Assembly (NCBI RefSeq): GCF_007827455.1
Contig: NZ_VISM01000001.1
Coordinates: forward strand, 2,785,001-2,849,000
DNA length: 64,000 bases
Direction: 5' to 3'
DNA from: Lutibacter sp. Hel_I_33_5
GTDB taxonomy: Bacteria; Bacteroidota; Bacteroidia; Flavobacteriales; Flavobacteriaceae
The position numbers and the translations under genes are program-made. A model generated the notes under the pieces. That model was not told the DNA's origin, ran no database searches, and saw nothing but the letters and a program-made list of their open reading frames with translations. Positions 17,701 to 29,200 of the stretch are shown here, piece after piece; the stretch's first letter is position 1; the number at the start of each line of letters is the position of its first letter.

Positions 17701-20700
17701 ATGAGAAAACTATTAATTGTAATAGTCAGCCTATTTTTCACATTCTTCTCTTATAGTCAAGATATGAATGTAAGTGGAGTTGTAACAGATACTACCTACG
17801 GAGACCCTTTACCGGGAGTAAGTATAATAATTAAAGGAACTACAAAAGGTACCCAAACCGACTTTGATGGTAATTATACCATTCAAGCCTCAAAAGGTGC
17901 TATTTTGGTTTTTAATTATTTAGGATTTAAAGTTAAAGAGGTAACTGTAAGTTCTTCTACGCACAATGTTAAAATGGAAGAAAGTTCAGAACAACTAGAT
18001 GAAGTAGTTGTTGTTGGGTATGGATCGCAAAGAAAAGAATTAGTATCTGGTTCTTTTTCATCTTTAAATGCAGATAAAATTGCAGAAACAAATCCTACAA
18101 GGATAGAAGAAGCATTAACTGGAAATGCTGCAGGTGTACAAGTAACTGCAAATTCTGGTTCTCCAGGTTCTTCATTAAATATTAGAATCCGTGGTATTAC
18201 AACCAATGGTAATAATGCACCTTTAGTAATTGTTGATGGAGTTAATATTGGTGAAGATCTTAGTGTTATTGATCCAAATGATATTGAAAAAATGGACATC
18301 ATTAAAGATGCGAGTTCTGCTATCTATGGAGTACAAGCAGCGAATGGTGTAATTTTAATAACAACAAAAGCAGGTAAAAAGAATAGACCTACAAAATTTG
18401 CATATAATTCTTATTATACTATACAAGAAGCGTCAAATCAATTAGATTTAATGAATGCTACAGAATATGCAGTGTATGTAAATGAAACAGAAATTGCAGA
18501 TGGTAACTCAATTCCTTATCCAAATATTGGTAGTTATGGTTTAGGAACTGATTGGCAAAAAGAATTATTTACTCAAGCTCAAATCTTAAATCATAGTATA
18601 AGTGCTAGTGGAGGTTCGGAAACAATCACTCATAGTACAAGTGCAAGTATTTTTCAACAAGATGGAATTATTAATCCAGAAAAATCAAATTTTAATAGAC
18701 TTACAATTAAAAATAACTTAGGGATCGATCTAACAGATAAGTTAAAGTTAAATACTTTAATATTATATACTAATATTAATAGAAAAACTATTCCAGAAAA
18801 CGGAAGAGGTTCTGCTTTATATCATGCATTAAATGCTTCACCATTAACATCAATTTTTGATGGAACTGATGGAACAGGTACTTCAAGAGGATTTTCATAT
18901 ATAGGTAGTGAGCAAGGGATAGAGATTATCAATCCTTTTGCATTAATAAATAATACTTATAACGAAACAAAAGTAAATCGATTTACAGGTAAATTAGAGT
19001 TGTCTTATAATGTAATAGATGATTTAAAAGTTACTTCAAGGTATAATTTTAACTATGCAGATGTTGTAAATAGAAATTATTATCCTTTAGCTTATTATGG
19101 GCCAAACAAGGTTAATAATAATGTTAATATAGATGCTAATAATCAGTTTGTAGTTGATACTAATGGTAATAATATTACAGACTTATATAGTACAGTAGCA
19201 GAAGATAATCAAAATTATTTTGATTACACTTGGGAATCTTTTTTAGAGTATAAGAAAACGATTGGAAATCATAATTTTAATTTCCTTCTAGGAACTGCAT
19301 TTCAAAGTGTACAGTTTTATGGTGCCTATGGTTCTGGTTCTTTAGTAGGTTTGGATAACTGGGAAAATGCATATTTATTTAATTCCCAAAATGTTTATGA
19401 TGAGCATATTTTGACGACATTAGATGGTTCTGGTAATATAGTTGTTGATAATAAAACAGTACAAAGAAATCAGTCTTCTTCTACAGGAATAAATGAAACA
19501 AGACAGTTTTCTGTTTTTGGAAGAATGCAATATGATTATGAAGGTAAGTATTTATTATCAGCAATGGTCAGAAGAGATGCTTCAACTTATTTTGGACCTA
19601 ATAATAGAGTTGGGTATTTTCCTTCAGTTTCATTAGGGTGGATTGCTTCTAAAGAAGATTTTTTTAAGAGTGAAACAATTAATAATTTTAAAGTTAGAGG
19701 AAGTTGGGGTATCACAGGAAGTGATAAAATAAAAGACCCAGATACAGGGAACACATATAGGTGGATTGGAAACCTACAAGGAGCAAATGCAGAAGCAACG
19801 TATCCGTTTGGAAATGTTATTGTTAACGGAAATGCTCAAGGACAATTAGCGAATCCAGACTTACAATGGGAAACAAATACTCAAATTAATGTTGGTTTTG
19901 ATTTAAGTTTCTTAGATAATATGTTTGATATTACTTTTGATTATTATACAAAAACTACTGAAAACTTACTTTTAGTACCTGAAGTCTCTGGGTTATTAGG
20001 TGCAACTGCTGGAGGTAGTTCTCCGCCAGTTGTTAATGCAGGTACGATTGAAAATAAAGGAATTGATTTAAGTTTAAACTTTAATAAACAGGTTTCTGAT
20101 AATTTTAAAATCGGAGCAGGGTTAAATATAACTACAGTAAAAAACAAAACGATAGAAGTTAATAATGCAGCAGGCTTTATTTCAAGTGGTACATTTGGAT
20201 TAAGTCAAAATACCTCAAGATTTCAAACAGGTTTACCTATAGGAACTTTCTATGGCTTAAAGACTGATGGAGTATTTCAAAATCAAGCAGAAATTAGCGC
20301 ACATGCAACACAAGCTGGTGCAAAACCAGGAGATTTACGTTTTGTAGATGTTGATGGAGATGGTGTTGTTGAATTTGGTAGTGAAGATGATCTTACTGTT
20401 CTTGGAAATCCAATTCCTGAAATGACTTTAGGATTTAATCTAAATATGGATTATAAAGGATTTGATTTTTCAAGTTCATTGTATGCTTCATTAGGGAATG
20501 ATGTTGTAAGAAGTTATGAGCGTTTCTTAACCTATAGCAATAAACCAAGATTGTATTTAGATAGATGGACTGGTGAAGGAACTTCAAATACTACACCGAG
20601 AGCCTCAACCAATGCTTCAAACAACTATTTGTTTTCAGATTTCTTTGTAGAGGATGCATCATTTTTAAGAATACAAAATGTGCAAGTAGGTTATTCTATA

Positions 20701-20895
20701 CCCTCTTATGCTTTAAATAAATTAAAGATGGATAAAGTAAGAATATATCTTTCCGCAAATAATTTATACACGTTTACAAAGTATAGTGGATACAATCCGG
20801 ATGTTTCTAATTCAAACCCATCTGCGGCAGGAGTTGATTTAGGACAATATCCACAAACACGTACTTATACATTAGGCGTTAATGTCTCATTTTAA
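17701..20895 (+). CDS. SusC/RagA-family TonB-dependent outer-membrane transporter
   Basis: Imports oligosaccharides across the outer membrane using TonB energy, in complex with the SusD partner encoded next. The 1,064 residues show a signal peptide (to SYSQ, residue 20), a CarboxypepD-regulatory domain (SGVVTDTTYGDPLPGVSI), the TonB-box-like LDEVVVVGYG at about 100-109, a plug domain (NIRIRGITTNGNNAPLVIVD) and a long beta-barrel ending in an aromatic residue (TLGVNVSF). All are typical of SusC. It opens the PUL operon; susD follows after 11 bases. Confidence 0.96.
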   Translation: MRKLLIVIVSLFFTFFSYSQDMNVSGVVTDTTYGDPLPGVSIIIKGTTKGTQTDFDGNYTIQASKGAILVFNYLGFKVKEVTVSSSTHNVKMEESSEQLDEVVVVGYGSQRKELVSGSFSSLNADKIAETNPTRIEEALTGNAAGVQVTANSGSPGSSLNIRIRGITTNGNNAPLVIVDGVNIGEDLSVIDPNDIEKMDIIKDASSAIYGVQAANGVILITTKAGKKNRPTKFAYNSYYTIQEASNQLDLMNATEYAVYVNETEIADGNSIPYPNIGSYGLGTDWQKELFTQAQILNHSISASGGSETITHSTSASIFQQDGIINPEKSNFNRLTIKNNLGIDLTDKLKLNTLILYTNINRKTIPENGRGSALYHALNASPLTSIFDGTDGTGTSRGFSYIGSEQGIEIINPFALINNTYNETKVNRFTGKLELSYNVIDDLKVTSRYNFNYADVVNRNYYPLAYYGPNKVNNNVNIDANNQFVVDTNGNNITDLYSTVAEDNQNYFDYTWESFLEYKKTIGNHNFNFLLGTAFQSVQFYGAYGSGSLVGLDNWENAYLFNSQNVYDEHILTTLDGSGNIVVDNKTVQRNQSSSTGINETRQFSVFGRMQYDYEGKYLLSAMVRRDASTYFGPNNRVGYFPSVSLGWIASKEDFFKSETINNFKVRGSWGITGSDKIKDPDTGNTYRWIGNLQGANAEATYPFGNVIVNGNAQGQLANPDLQWETNTQINVGFDLSFLDNMFDITFDYYTKTTENLLLVPEVSGLLGATAGGSSPPVVNAGTIENKGIDLSLNFNKQVSDNFKIGAGLNITTVKNKTIEVNNAAGFISSGTFGLSQNTSRFQTGLPIGTFYGLKTDGVFQNQAEISAHATQAGAKPGDLRFVDVDGDGVVEFGSEDDLTVLGNPIPEMTLGFNLNMDYKGFDFSSSLYASLGNDVVRSYERFLTYSNKPRLYLDRWTGEGTSNTTPRASTNASNNYLFSDFFVEDASFLRIQNVQVGYSIPSYALNKLKMDKVRIYLSANNLYTFTKYSGYNPDVSNSNPSAAGVDLGQYPQTRTYTLGVNVSF

Positions 20896-20906
20896 AAAAT
20901 ATCAGG

Positions 20907-22376
20907 ATGAAGAATAAAATAATATATAAAATTACAGTTGCATTAGTGGTTCTATTCACTATAAATTCTTGTGACGAGTATTTAGAAATTACTCCAGAAG
21001 GGAAACAGAATACAGAAAACTATTTTAATGTACCTCAAGACTATCATGACGCTTTAGTAGGAGTGTATGATTTGCTTAATACTACAGCATTAAATAACAT
21101 GCTAGGAGAAATAGCATCAGATAATACTTTGTGTGGTGGAGAAAACCCTACAGATGTATTAGAATGGCAGCAAATAGATGATATGATTCATACACCAGAT
21201 AATGGAGCTTTACGAAGTATTTGGCAATGGATGTATGCAGGAATTAGTAGAGCAAATTATATTGTAGAATTTCAAGATAAAACTCAATTTCAAGGAAAAG
21301 AACAAGTATTAGCAGAAAATCTTTTCTTAAGATCTTATTATTATTTTGAGTTGGTAAAGTTTTTTGGTGATGTTCCATTATATACAGATGGTAGAATAAG
21401 TATTGCTGATACTCAAACTATAGAAAAAACTCCTAAAGCAGAAGTTTATTCGAAAATAGAAGCAGACTTAAATGCAAGTATTAACAAACTTCCTTGGCAA
21501 CAAAACCAAAAAGGTAGAGCAACAAGGGGCGCAGCTTTAGCTTTACTTGGTAAAATTTATTTATATCAAAAAAAGTATGATGAAGCTGCAGATGCGTTTA
21601 ATAAAGTAATTGCTTCTGGTCAATACCAATTAGTTTCAGATTTCACAACAGTATTTTTAAACAATAATGAGAATAGTGTAGAAGCAGTTTTTGAAGTACA
21701 GTATTCTGGTACTCAAGAAGGAGCGAGTTTTGAATGTTTTCAATGTTTAGAAGGGAATTTTGCTGTAGGTTTTATGGGGCCTCGTTTTAAAGGAGGGAAT
21801 TATGCACCATACGCTTCAGGATTTAGTTTTAATATACCAGTACAAGAATTAGTAGATGCATATGAAACAGGTGATACAAGAAAAGATGCTACTATTTTTG
21901 ATATTGATGCATTTGTAGCGATTAAAACAGACGTTACATATAATAGAGGATCAGAACATACAGGTTTTTTTAACAAAAAATACATTCCTTATGCAGATGA
22001 TAATGTAATACCAGATCAAAATATCAATAGAAGTAATAATTACAGAGCTATTCGATATGCAGATGTACTTTTAATGGCAGCTGAAGCAAATTTACAAGCC
22101 ACAGTTCAAAAAAATAATCCTCAAGGTTTATTAGACCAAGTAAGAGATAGAGCTTTTGGAGATGCAAATCATAGAGTTAATGCAACTTTAGAGAATGTTC
22201 TTAATGAAAGAAGATTAGAATTAGCTGGAGAAGGACATCGCTTTTTTGATCAAGTAAGAACAGGTAAAACAAGTAGTATTCCTGGGTTTACAACAAGTAA
22301 AAATGAAGTATTTCCAATACCAAGAATAGAAATTGAATTGGCAGGAAATAGATGGGATCAAAATAATGGTTATTAA
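20907..22376 (+). CDS. SusD/RagB-family glycan-binding lipoprotein
   Basis: Surface lipoprotein that acts as the lid of the SusC transporter and binds glycan. The lipobox ends at NSC, about residue 22. TPR-like helices and SusD signatures follow: FLRSYYYFELVKFFGDVPLY at about 136-155, AALALLGKIYLYQKKYDEAA at about 210-229, and the C-terminal RYADVLLMAAEANLQ and NERRLELAGEGHRFFDQVR. The length of 489 residues is usual. It is translated together with susC and the next PKD protein (13-base gap). Confidence 0.95.
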   Translation: MKNKIIYKITVALVVLFTINSCDEYLEITPEGKQNTENYFNVPQDYHDALVGVYDLLNTTALNNMLGEIASDNTLCGGENPTDVLEWQQIDDMIHTPDNGALRSIWQWMYAGISRANYIVEFQDKTQFQGKEQVLAENLFLRSYYYFELVKFFGDVPLYTDGRISIADTQTIEKTPKAEVYSKIEADLNASINKLPWQQNQKGRATRGAALALLGKIYLYQKKYDEAADAFNKVIASGQYQLVSDFTTVFLNNNENSVEAVFEVQYSGTQEGASFECFQCLEGNFAVGFMGPRFKGGNYAPYASGFSFNIPVQELVDAYETGDTRKDATIFDIDAFVAIKTDVTYNRGSEHTGFFNKKYIPYADDNVIPDQNINRSNNYRAIRYADVLLMAAEANLQATVQKNNPQGLLDQVRDRAFGDANHRVNATLENVLNERRLELAGEGHRFFDQVRTGKTSSIPGFTTSKNEVFPIPRIEIELAGNRWDQNNGY

Positions 22377-22389
22377 AAAAATATAAAAG

Positions 22390-24465
22390 ATGAAAATAAT
22401 AAACAAAATATCTAAAGTTTTTATCATTTTTATGATGATATTGGCTTGTACAGATGAAACTAATCTAGATTTTCTAGATGCTGTACCTGCTCCATCTAAT
22501 GTTGCAGCAGCATTTAATATTACACAAGATAATACAGGTTTGGTAACAATATCACCAACTGCTGAAGGAGCTACTTCTTTTGAAATTCAATTAGGAGATG
22601 GAAGCCCAGCAATGGAAGTAAGATCTGGAAGTAATGTATCTCATACCTATGCAGAAGGAACTTATAATGTAAATATAATTGCGTCAAATATTAAAGGAGA
22701 TACAACAGAAGCTACACAAGAACTTGTTGTGTCATTTCAAGCACCTCAAAATTTAGTGGTGACTTTAGAAAACGACAAAGCAATTTCAAAACAGTTAAAT
22801 ATTACAGCAACTGCTGATTTTGCCTCAATGTATGAGTTTCATTCAGGAGAAACAGGTGTAACTCAACCCGTTGCTACTGCTAATATTGGAGAATCAATTA
22901 ATTACCAATATCAAACAGCAGGAACATATTCTATTAAGGTGATTGCAAAAGGTGGAGCAATTGCAACAACTGAGCATAATGAAGATTTTGAGGTTACTGC
23001 TATTTTAGCACCTTTAGCTTCTGTGTCTACACCTCCTAATAGGAGTGCAACTGATGTTATTTCTATTTTTAGTGATGCATATACAGATATCACAGATATA
23101 GATTATAATCCAAATTGGGGGCAGCAAACTGTTTATAATGCTTTTGATTTAAATGGAGATGCTATGCTTCAATATAGCAACTTAAATTATCAAGGAATTG
23201 ATTTTTCAAATAATGTGCAAGATGCATCAGCAATGGAAACTTTACATATTGATGTTTGGACAGCAGATGCTACTTCAATAGATATTTTCCCTATTAGTTC
23301 AACATCAGCAGAATTCTTTGTAACAAAAACATTAGTGGCAGATCAATGGAATAGTTTTGAAATTCCTTTAAAAGAATTTACAGACCAAGGTTTAGTAATA
23401 TCGGATTTAAAACAATTTAAGTTTGTAGGATCAGGTTCTGTTTTTATAGATAATTTATATTTCTGGAAAACACCTTCTGCACCTTCTATTTTGTCTGGAA
23501 CTTGGAAATTATCTCCAGAGGCAGGTTCATTAAAAGTTGGTCCTTCATTAGGAAATGGAGATTGGTGGTCAATTGATGCCGCAAGTGTAACTACAAGAGC
23601 ATGTTTATATGATGATGAATATGTATTTGGTATGGATGGGTCATTTAAAAATTCATTAGGAACCGATACTTGGGTAGAAACTTGGCAAGGAATTGCAGTA
23701 GAAGGTTGTGGTGTGCCAGTAGCGCCTCACAATAATTCTGGAGCCTTTACTTTTATTCATGATGAAACAAATAATAAAGTTACTGTTAATGGAGCTGGTG
23801 CGTATTTAGGATTGCCAAAAGTTAATAACGCTGGTGAATTACCAAATGTGGCTGTACCAAGTTCTATAACATATGATATTACATTATCAAATAACAATAC
23901 TGTAATGGAGGTTAGTATAGAGGCTGGTTCTGGTGTGTTTTGGTCTTATAAATTAGTAAAAGATACATCACAAATAACAACACCAATAGATGGTACTTGG
24001 AAAATAGCTCCAGAAGCTGGTTCATTAAAAGTTGGACCTTCTTTAGGAAACGGTGATTGGTGGTCAATAGATGCAGCAGGAGTTACACAGAGAGCATGTT
24101 TTTATGATGATGAATATGTATTTAGTGCCGGTGGAGGTTTTAGTAATGTTTTAGGAGCTGATACTTGGGTAGAAGCTTGGCAAGGAGTAACAGCAGATGG
24201 TTGTGCAGCAGCTGTAGCGCCACATGATAATTCTAATGCAGCAACATTTGAATATGATGCTACAGCTAATACAATAAAGTTAAATGGAAAAGGAGCTTAT
24301 TTAGGAATTCCTAAACCTAATAATTCAGGAGAATTATCTGACCCTACAACAGCACCAGATTCAATAACTTATGATGTAACTCTGTCTAACAATAATACGG
24401 AAATGGAAATTAGTATTGAGGCAGGTTCAGGAGTTTTTTGGACATATAAGTTATTAAAACAATAA
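22390..24465 (+). CDS. PKD-domain surface glycan-binding lipoprotein (SusE position) with duplicated C-terminal module
   Basis: The third gene of the PUL operon, where SusE/SusF-type surface glycan-binding proteins are encoded. A lipobox ends at LAC (about residue 19). Two PKD-like Ig domains cover about 35-205, then a jelly-roll-like segment (about 215-365, ending VFIDNLYFW). Two consecutive modules of about 155-165 residues begin GTWKLSPEAGSLKVGPSLGN (about residue 371) and GTWKIAPEAGSLKVGPSLGN (about residue 536). They are close copies, with a central CxYDDEYVF and a C-terminal GSGVFW-YKL. A divergent version of the same module occurs in the GH16 enzyme encoded next. No catalytic motif is visible; binding of beta-glucan is inferred from context. 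Confidence 0.8.
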   Translation: MKIINKISKVFIIFMMILACTDETNLDFLDAVPAPSNVAAAFNITQDNTGLVTISPTAEGATSFEIQLGDGSPAMEVRSGSNVSHTYAEGTYNVNIIASNIKGDTTEATQELVVSFQAPQNLVVTLENDKAISKQLNITATADFASMYEFHSGETGVTQPVATANIGESINYQYQTAGTYSIKVIAKGGAIATTEHNEDFEVTAILAPLASVSTPPNRSATDVISIFSDAYTDITDIDYNPNWGQQTVYNAFDLNGDAMLQYSNLNYQGIDFSNNVQDASAMETLHIDVWTADATSIDIFPISSTSAEFFVTKTLVADQWNSFEIPLKEFTDQGLVISDLKQFKFVGSGSVFIDNLYFWKTPSAPSILSGTWKLSPEAGSLKVGPSLGNGDWWSIDAASVTTRACLYDDEYVFGMDGSFKNSLGTDTWVETWQGIAVEGCGVPVAPHNNSGAFTFIHDETNNKVTVNGAGAYLGLPKVNNAGELPNVAVPSSITYDITLSNNNTVMEVSIEAGSGVFWSYKLVKDTSQITTPIDGTWKIAPEAGSLKVGPSLGNGDWWSIDAAGVTQRACFYDDEYVFSAGGGFSNVLGADTWVEAWQGVTADGCAAAVAPHDNSNAATFEYDATANTIKLNGKGAYLGIPKPNNSGELSDPTTAPDSITYDVTLSNNNTEMEISIEAGSGVFWTYKLLKQ

Positions 24466-24472
24466 AAATATT

Positions 24473-26140
24473 ATGATGAAAAAAATTAAAAATATTTATA
24501 TAGTTCTATTTTCTTTAATGACAGCTTTTTACGGATGTCAAGAAAATGAGTATCAACTAGGAGGGCTTATTTCTCCTTCAAATATTGTGGTAACTGCAGA
24601 AATAGTTGGTAAAGATGCAAATAATCCAAATGGAGACGGTTCAGGTTTTGTAATTTTTACAGTTACTGCCGATAATGTAATTAATTACCAACTTGATTTT
24701 GGAGATGGTAAGAAAGATGTAGAACCTACAGGAGTTATAAAACATAGATATACTAAAGTAGGTGTTAATAAATATACAGTAATTGTAAATGCAACTGGTA
24801 CTGGAGGATTAAGTTCTAATACTACTACAGATGTTACCGTGTTTAGTTCTTTTACAGATGTAGAAGCAGAAAACTTTTTAAGTGGAGCTAATGTAGGTGA
24901 TAGTAAAAAATGGTATTGGCAAGCAGATAAAGATGTGCATGTTGGTTTAGGACCAGTAACAGATGATTACGGAAATGGTGAATTTGCCTATGAAGCTTGG
25001 TGGAATGGTATTAAAGCTTGGGATACAGAAAAAGGTTGTATGTATGACAATGAGTTTGTCTTTACAAGAACTGCAGATGGAATTACTTTTGAACAAACAG
25101 TTGGACCAGCTTTTGTACCTGGAACTTATGCTGGAGATTTAGGAGTGGGAGGAGATCAATGCCATGATGAAACAGTTGCAACAACTATGTTTGGTGTTAA
25201 AAATGTTTCTTTTTTGCCCTCTTCATCTAAAGCAGCACTAGAAGGTTCTTATAATAACGAACCTTATAGAAAATCAAGCTTTGAAATTTCTGATGGAGGT
25301 TTTATGGGATGGTTAGTTGGAGCTAGTACATATGATATTATTTCTATTTCTAATGATGAATTAATTGTAAGAATTATTCAAAAAGGAGATGGATTTGCAT
25401 GGTATCATAAATTTACATCAACAAAGCCGTCAAAAACAGCTCCAGTTCAATTTACAAACTTAGTTTGGGAAGATGATTTTAATACAGATGGTGCACCAGA
25501 TGCAACTAAATGGACTTATGATTTAGGTGCTGGTGGTTGGGGTAATAATGAACTTCAAACTTATACTAATAATGCAGAAAATGCTAAGGTTGAAGGAGGT
25601 TCTTTAAAAATTACCGCTAAAGCTGATGGTAATGGTGGTTATACTTCCGCAAGATTAAAAACAGAAGGGTTATATAATTTTAAATATGGTAAAGTAGAAG
25701 TAAAAGCTAAATTACCTGCTAGTGCTGGTACTTGGCCAGCAATTTGGATGCTAGGATCTAATTTTTCTACTGTAAGTTGGCCAAAAAGTGGTGAGATCGA
25801 TATTATGGAGCAAACTGGGGCTGATAAAAACAAAATATTGGCAACTTGCCATTGGGAAGATAGTACTTCAAATCAAAAAGCTGATTATGGAACAAATACT
25901 AGTATTTCCAATGCTTCAATTGAGTTTCACGTGTATTCATTAGAATGGACAGAAGCTTCAATAAAAATCTATTTAGATGATGTGTTATTTTATGAATTAA
26001 CAAATAGTGCAAGTTTACCGTTTAATGCAGACTTCTTCTTAATTCTAAATGTTGCTATGGGTGGAAGCTTAGGTGGAAATGTAGATGCAGGATTTACAGA
26101 GGATACAATGGAAATAGATTATATAAAAGTTTATCAATAA
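24473..26140 (+). CDS. GH16 endo-beta-1,3-glucanase (laminarinase-type) lipoprotein with PKD domain
   Basis: Likely hydrolyses internal beta-1,3 bonds of laminarin at the cell surface. A signal peptide with lipobox (FYGC, about residue 22) is followed by a PKD domain (about 35-125), a module related to the C-terminal repeats of the upstream PKD protein (about 137-315), and a GH16 catalytic domain (about 325-555). The catalytic signature is E441-x-D443-x-x-E446 in SGEIDIMEQTG, preceded by WPAIWMLG; the methionine inside the signature gives the bulged ExDxxE form typical of laminarinases. Complete gene, 8 bases after its neighbour. Confidence 0.93.
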   Translation: MMKKIKNIYIVLFSLMTAFYGCQENEYQLGGLISPSNIVVTAEIVGKDANNPNGDGSGFVIFTVTADNVINYQLDFGDGKKDVEPTGVIKHRYTKVGVNKYTVIVNATGTGGLSSNTTTDVTVFSSFTDVEAENFLSGANVGDSKKWYWQADKDVHVGLGPVTDDYGNGEFAYEAWWNGIKAWDTEKGCMYDNEFVFTRTADGITFEQTVGPAFVPGTYAGDLGVGGDQCHDETVATTMFGVKNVSFLPSSSKAALEGSYNNEPYRKSSFEISDGGFMGWLVGASTYDIISISNDELIVRIIQKGDGFAWYHKFTSTKPSKTAPVQFTNLVWEDDFNTDGAPDATKWTYDLGAGGWGNNELQTYTNNAENAKVEGGSLKITAKADGNGGYTSARLKTEGLYNFKYGKVEVKAKLPASAGTWPAIWMLGSNFSTVSWPKSGEIDIMEQTGADKNKILATCHWEDSTSNQKADYGTNTSISNASIEFHVYSLEWTEASIKIYLDDVLFYELTNSASLPFNADFFLILNVAMGGSLGGNVDAGFTEDTMEIDYIKVYQ

Positions 26141-26162
26141 GAATTTTTTGAATTAAAGTTTT

Positions 26163-26193
26163 GAGATTGGTTAGTACCTAACTAATCAATCTC
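26163..26193 (+). promoter_or_regulatory. intercistronic hairpin between the GH16 and phosphorylase genes
   Basis: gagattg-ttag and ctaa-caatctc form a long stem with a short loop and no following T run. It could be an RNA-processing or mRNA-stability element that separates the highly expressed susC-GH16 part from the downstream enzymes. Confidence 0.4.
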
Positions 26194-26253
26194 TATTTAC
26201 CCAACAAATAATATCAATAAAGCTAATAGTTAACATTAGTTTAAAAGCTATTA

Positions 26254-29200
26254 ATGAATATCAATAAAGAATTAAATATAGGAAATATAAAATCTCAATT
26301 CTTAGAAAAAGAGGTTTTAGGACAGCAAGTTTCTTTAAAAGGAGAGACATTTTATAAGATTTCTAATGTAGATGGAATGCGTCCTTTTTTTATGAGCATA
26401 GTGAGTAACTCTAACCACTGGATGTTTATATCTAGTACCGGGGCTCTTTCTGCAGGTAGAAAAAACAGTAATTACGCGTTGTTTCCTTATTATACTGATG
26501 ATATTATTACAGAATCATCTGAAGTAACAGGTAGTAAGACCATCATTAAAGTTAAAATTTATCAAGAAACTTATTTATGGGAGCCATTTTCTGAATTCAA
26601 CAGAAATACCTATAAGATTTCAAGAAATATATATAAAAACTCATTTGGAGATAAAGTAATATTTGAAGAAGTAAATCATGATTTAAACCTCACTTTTACT
26701 TATGAATGGAATTCAAGTAATACCTATGGATTTGTAAAAAAATCAACCTTAATTAATCGTTCTTCAGATTCTATTGAAGTTCATGTTTTAGATGGCTTAC
26801 AAAATATCTTACCATACGGAGTAGAAGAAGATTTACAAAGAGCAAGTAGTAATTTAGTAGATGCTTATAAAAGAAATGAATTAGAAGCTGATGTTGGTTT
26901 AGGAATTTATTCGCTTAGTGCAATAATTGTAGATAAAGCAGAACCTAGTGAAGCCTTAAAAGCCAATATAGTTTGGTCTTTAGGAAATGAAAAACCTACT
27001 TATTTATTATCGTCTCTTCAAGTTAATAATTTTAGAAACGGTTTTAAAATTGAGCAAGAAGTTGATGTAAAAGCAGAAAGAGGTGCATATTTTACTAGTT
27101 CAGTATTTGCTTTAGCGCCAAATACCGAAAATGAATGGTTATTTGTTACGAATGTAAATCAATCTATAACAGATATTAATCAATTAAAGGAAACAATTAA
27201 GAGTACTGAAAATTTAAAATCTTTAATTTTTGAAGATATTGAAAATGGTACTGAAAATCTTAAAAGTTTAGTTGGTGCAGCAGACGGAATTCAATTAACC
27301 GCAGATAATTTAAGAGGAGTACGACATTTTGCAAATACCATGTTTAATATTATGCGTGGTGGAATTTTTGATAATAATTATCAAATTGAAAAGTCTGATT
27401 TTGTAAATTATATACAAAATGCAAATAAAGAAGTATACAAGTTAAAATCTGCTACGCTTAACAAATTACCGTCAGAATTTACATTGTTTGATATAAAAAG
27501 CATTGCTAAATATGATGAAAATACAGACTTCTTTCGTTTATGTTTCGAGTATTTACCATTAAAATTTAGTAGAAGACATGGTGACCCTAGTCGTCCTTGG
27601 AATAAGTTTTCTATCAATACAAGAAGTGAAGTGGATGGTTCTAAAATATTAGACTATCAAGGAAATTGGCGTGATATTTTTCAGAATTGGGAAGCTTTAG
27701 CGCATTCATATCCTGAGTTTATTGAAGGAATGATTCATAAGTTTTTAAATGCCACAACTTTCGATGGTTATAATCCTTATAGAGTAACAAAAGGCGGTTT
27801 TGATTGGGAAACTATTGAACCAGATAATCCATGGTCTTATATAGGGTATTGGGGAGATCATCAAATTATATATTTATTAAAGTTTTTAGAATTTATAGAG
27901 AAACATTTTCCTAAAAAACTAACTGAGTACTTTAATAAAAATGTATTTGTTTATGCAAATGTTCCATATAGAATAAAATCATATCAAGAGATATTACAAG
28001 ACCCAAAAAACACGATTGATTTTGATGATTCTTCAGAAGAAGAAATACAAAAGTTAAGAAATAATATTGGTGTTGATGGCGCTTTGTTAAGAGATGAAAG
28101 TAATGCTATCTATAAAGTTAATTTTTTAGAGAAAATTTTAGCAACAGTTTTGGCTAAAATGTCAAACTTTATTCCAGAAGCTGGAATATGGATGAATACA
28201 CAACGTCCAGAATGGAATGATGCTAACAATGCCTTGGTTGGTAATGGTGTTTCTATGGTTACGCTATATTATTTAAGACGTTTTTTAGCTTTCTTTAAAA
28301 ATATACTAAACAAAACAGAACAAGAAAGTATTGAGATTTCTAATGATTTATTTACTTTTTTCAAAGAAGTTAAAGAAACTTTAGAAGCCAAAGATGAATT
28401 ATTATTAGGTAGTATTTCTGATACCGATAGAAAGTTAATTTTAGATCAATTAGGGACAGCAGGAAGTGCGTATAGAGAAGAAATTTATAAAAATGGTTTT
28501 TCTGGTGATAAAACATCATTGGGATTAAATGAAATAGAAGCTTTTCTTAAAATTTCTTTAGATTTTATTGAGCATTCTATAGAAGCTAATAAGCGTCCAG
28601 ATAAATTATATCATGCATATAATTTAATGACTGTTAAAAATGATTCTGAAGTTTCTATCTCTTATTTACCAGAAATGCTAGAAGGGCAAGTAGCTGTTTT
28701 AAGTTCAGGTTACTTAAAAACGAATGAATCTGTAACGCTATTGGATGCTTTAAAAAACAGCGCATTATTCAGACCAGATCAATACAGTTACATTTTATAT
28801 CCAAATAAAGAATTACCAAGATTTACCGATAAAAATAATATTCCAGATTCAGAGGTTCAAAAATCTGAATTGTTGCAAAAATTAGTTGCGGATAATAATA
28901 CACAAATAGTACAGAAAGATTGTTTTAATCAATATCACTTTAATGGTAATTTTAATAATGTAGACAGTTTAAAAGATGCATTAAATAATTTATCTGATTC
29001 AGAATACAAGATTCTTATTGAAAAAGAGAGCAATTTAATTGCCAATGTTTTTGAGGGTGTGTTTAATCATAAAGCATTTACAGGTAGATCAGGTACATTT
29101 TTTGGCTACGAAGGCCTAGGGTCTATTTATTGGCATATGGTTTCTAAACTATTATTGGCAGTACAAGAAGTTAGTATTTCTGCAATTAATAATAATGATA

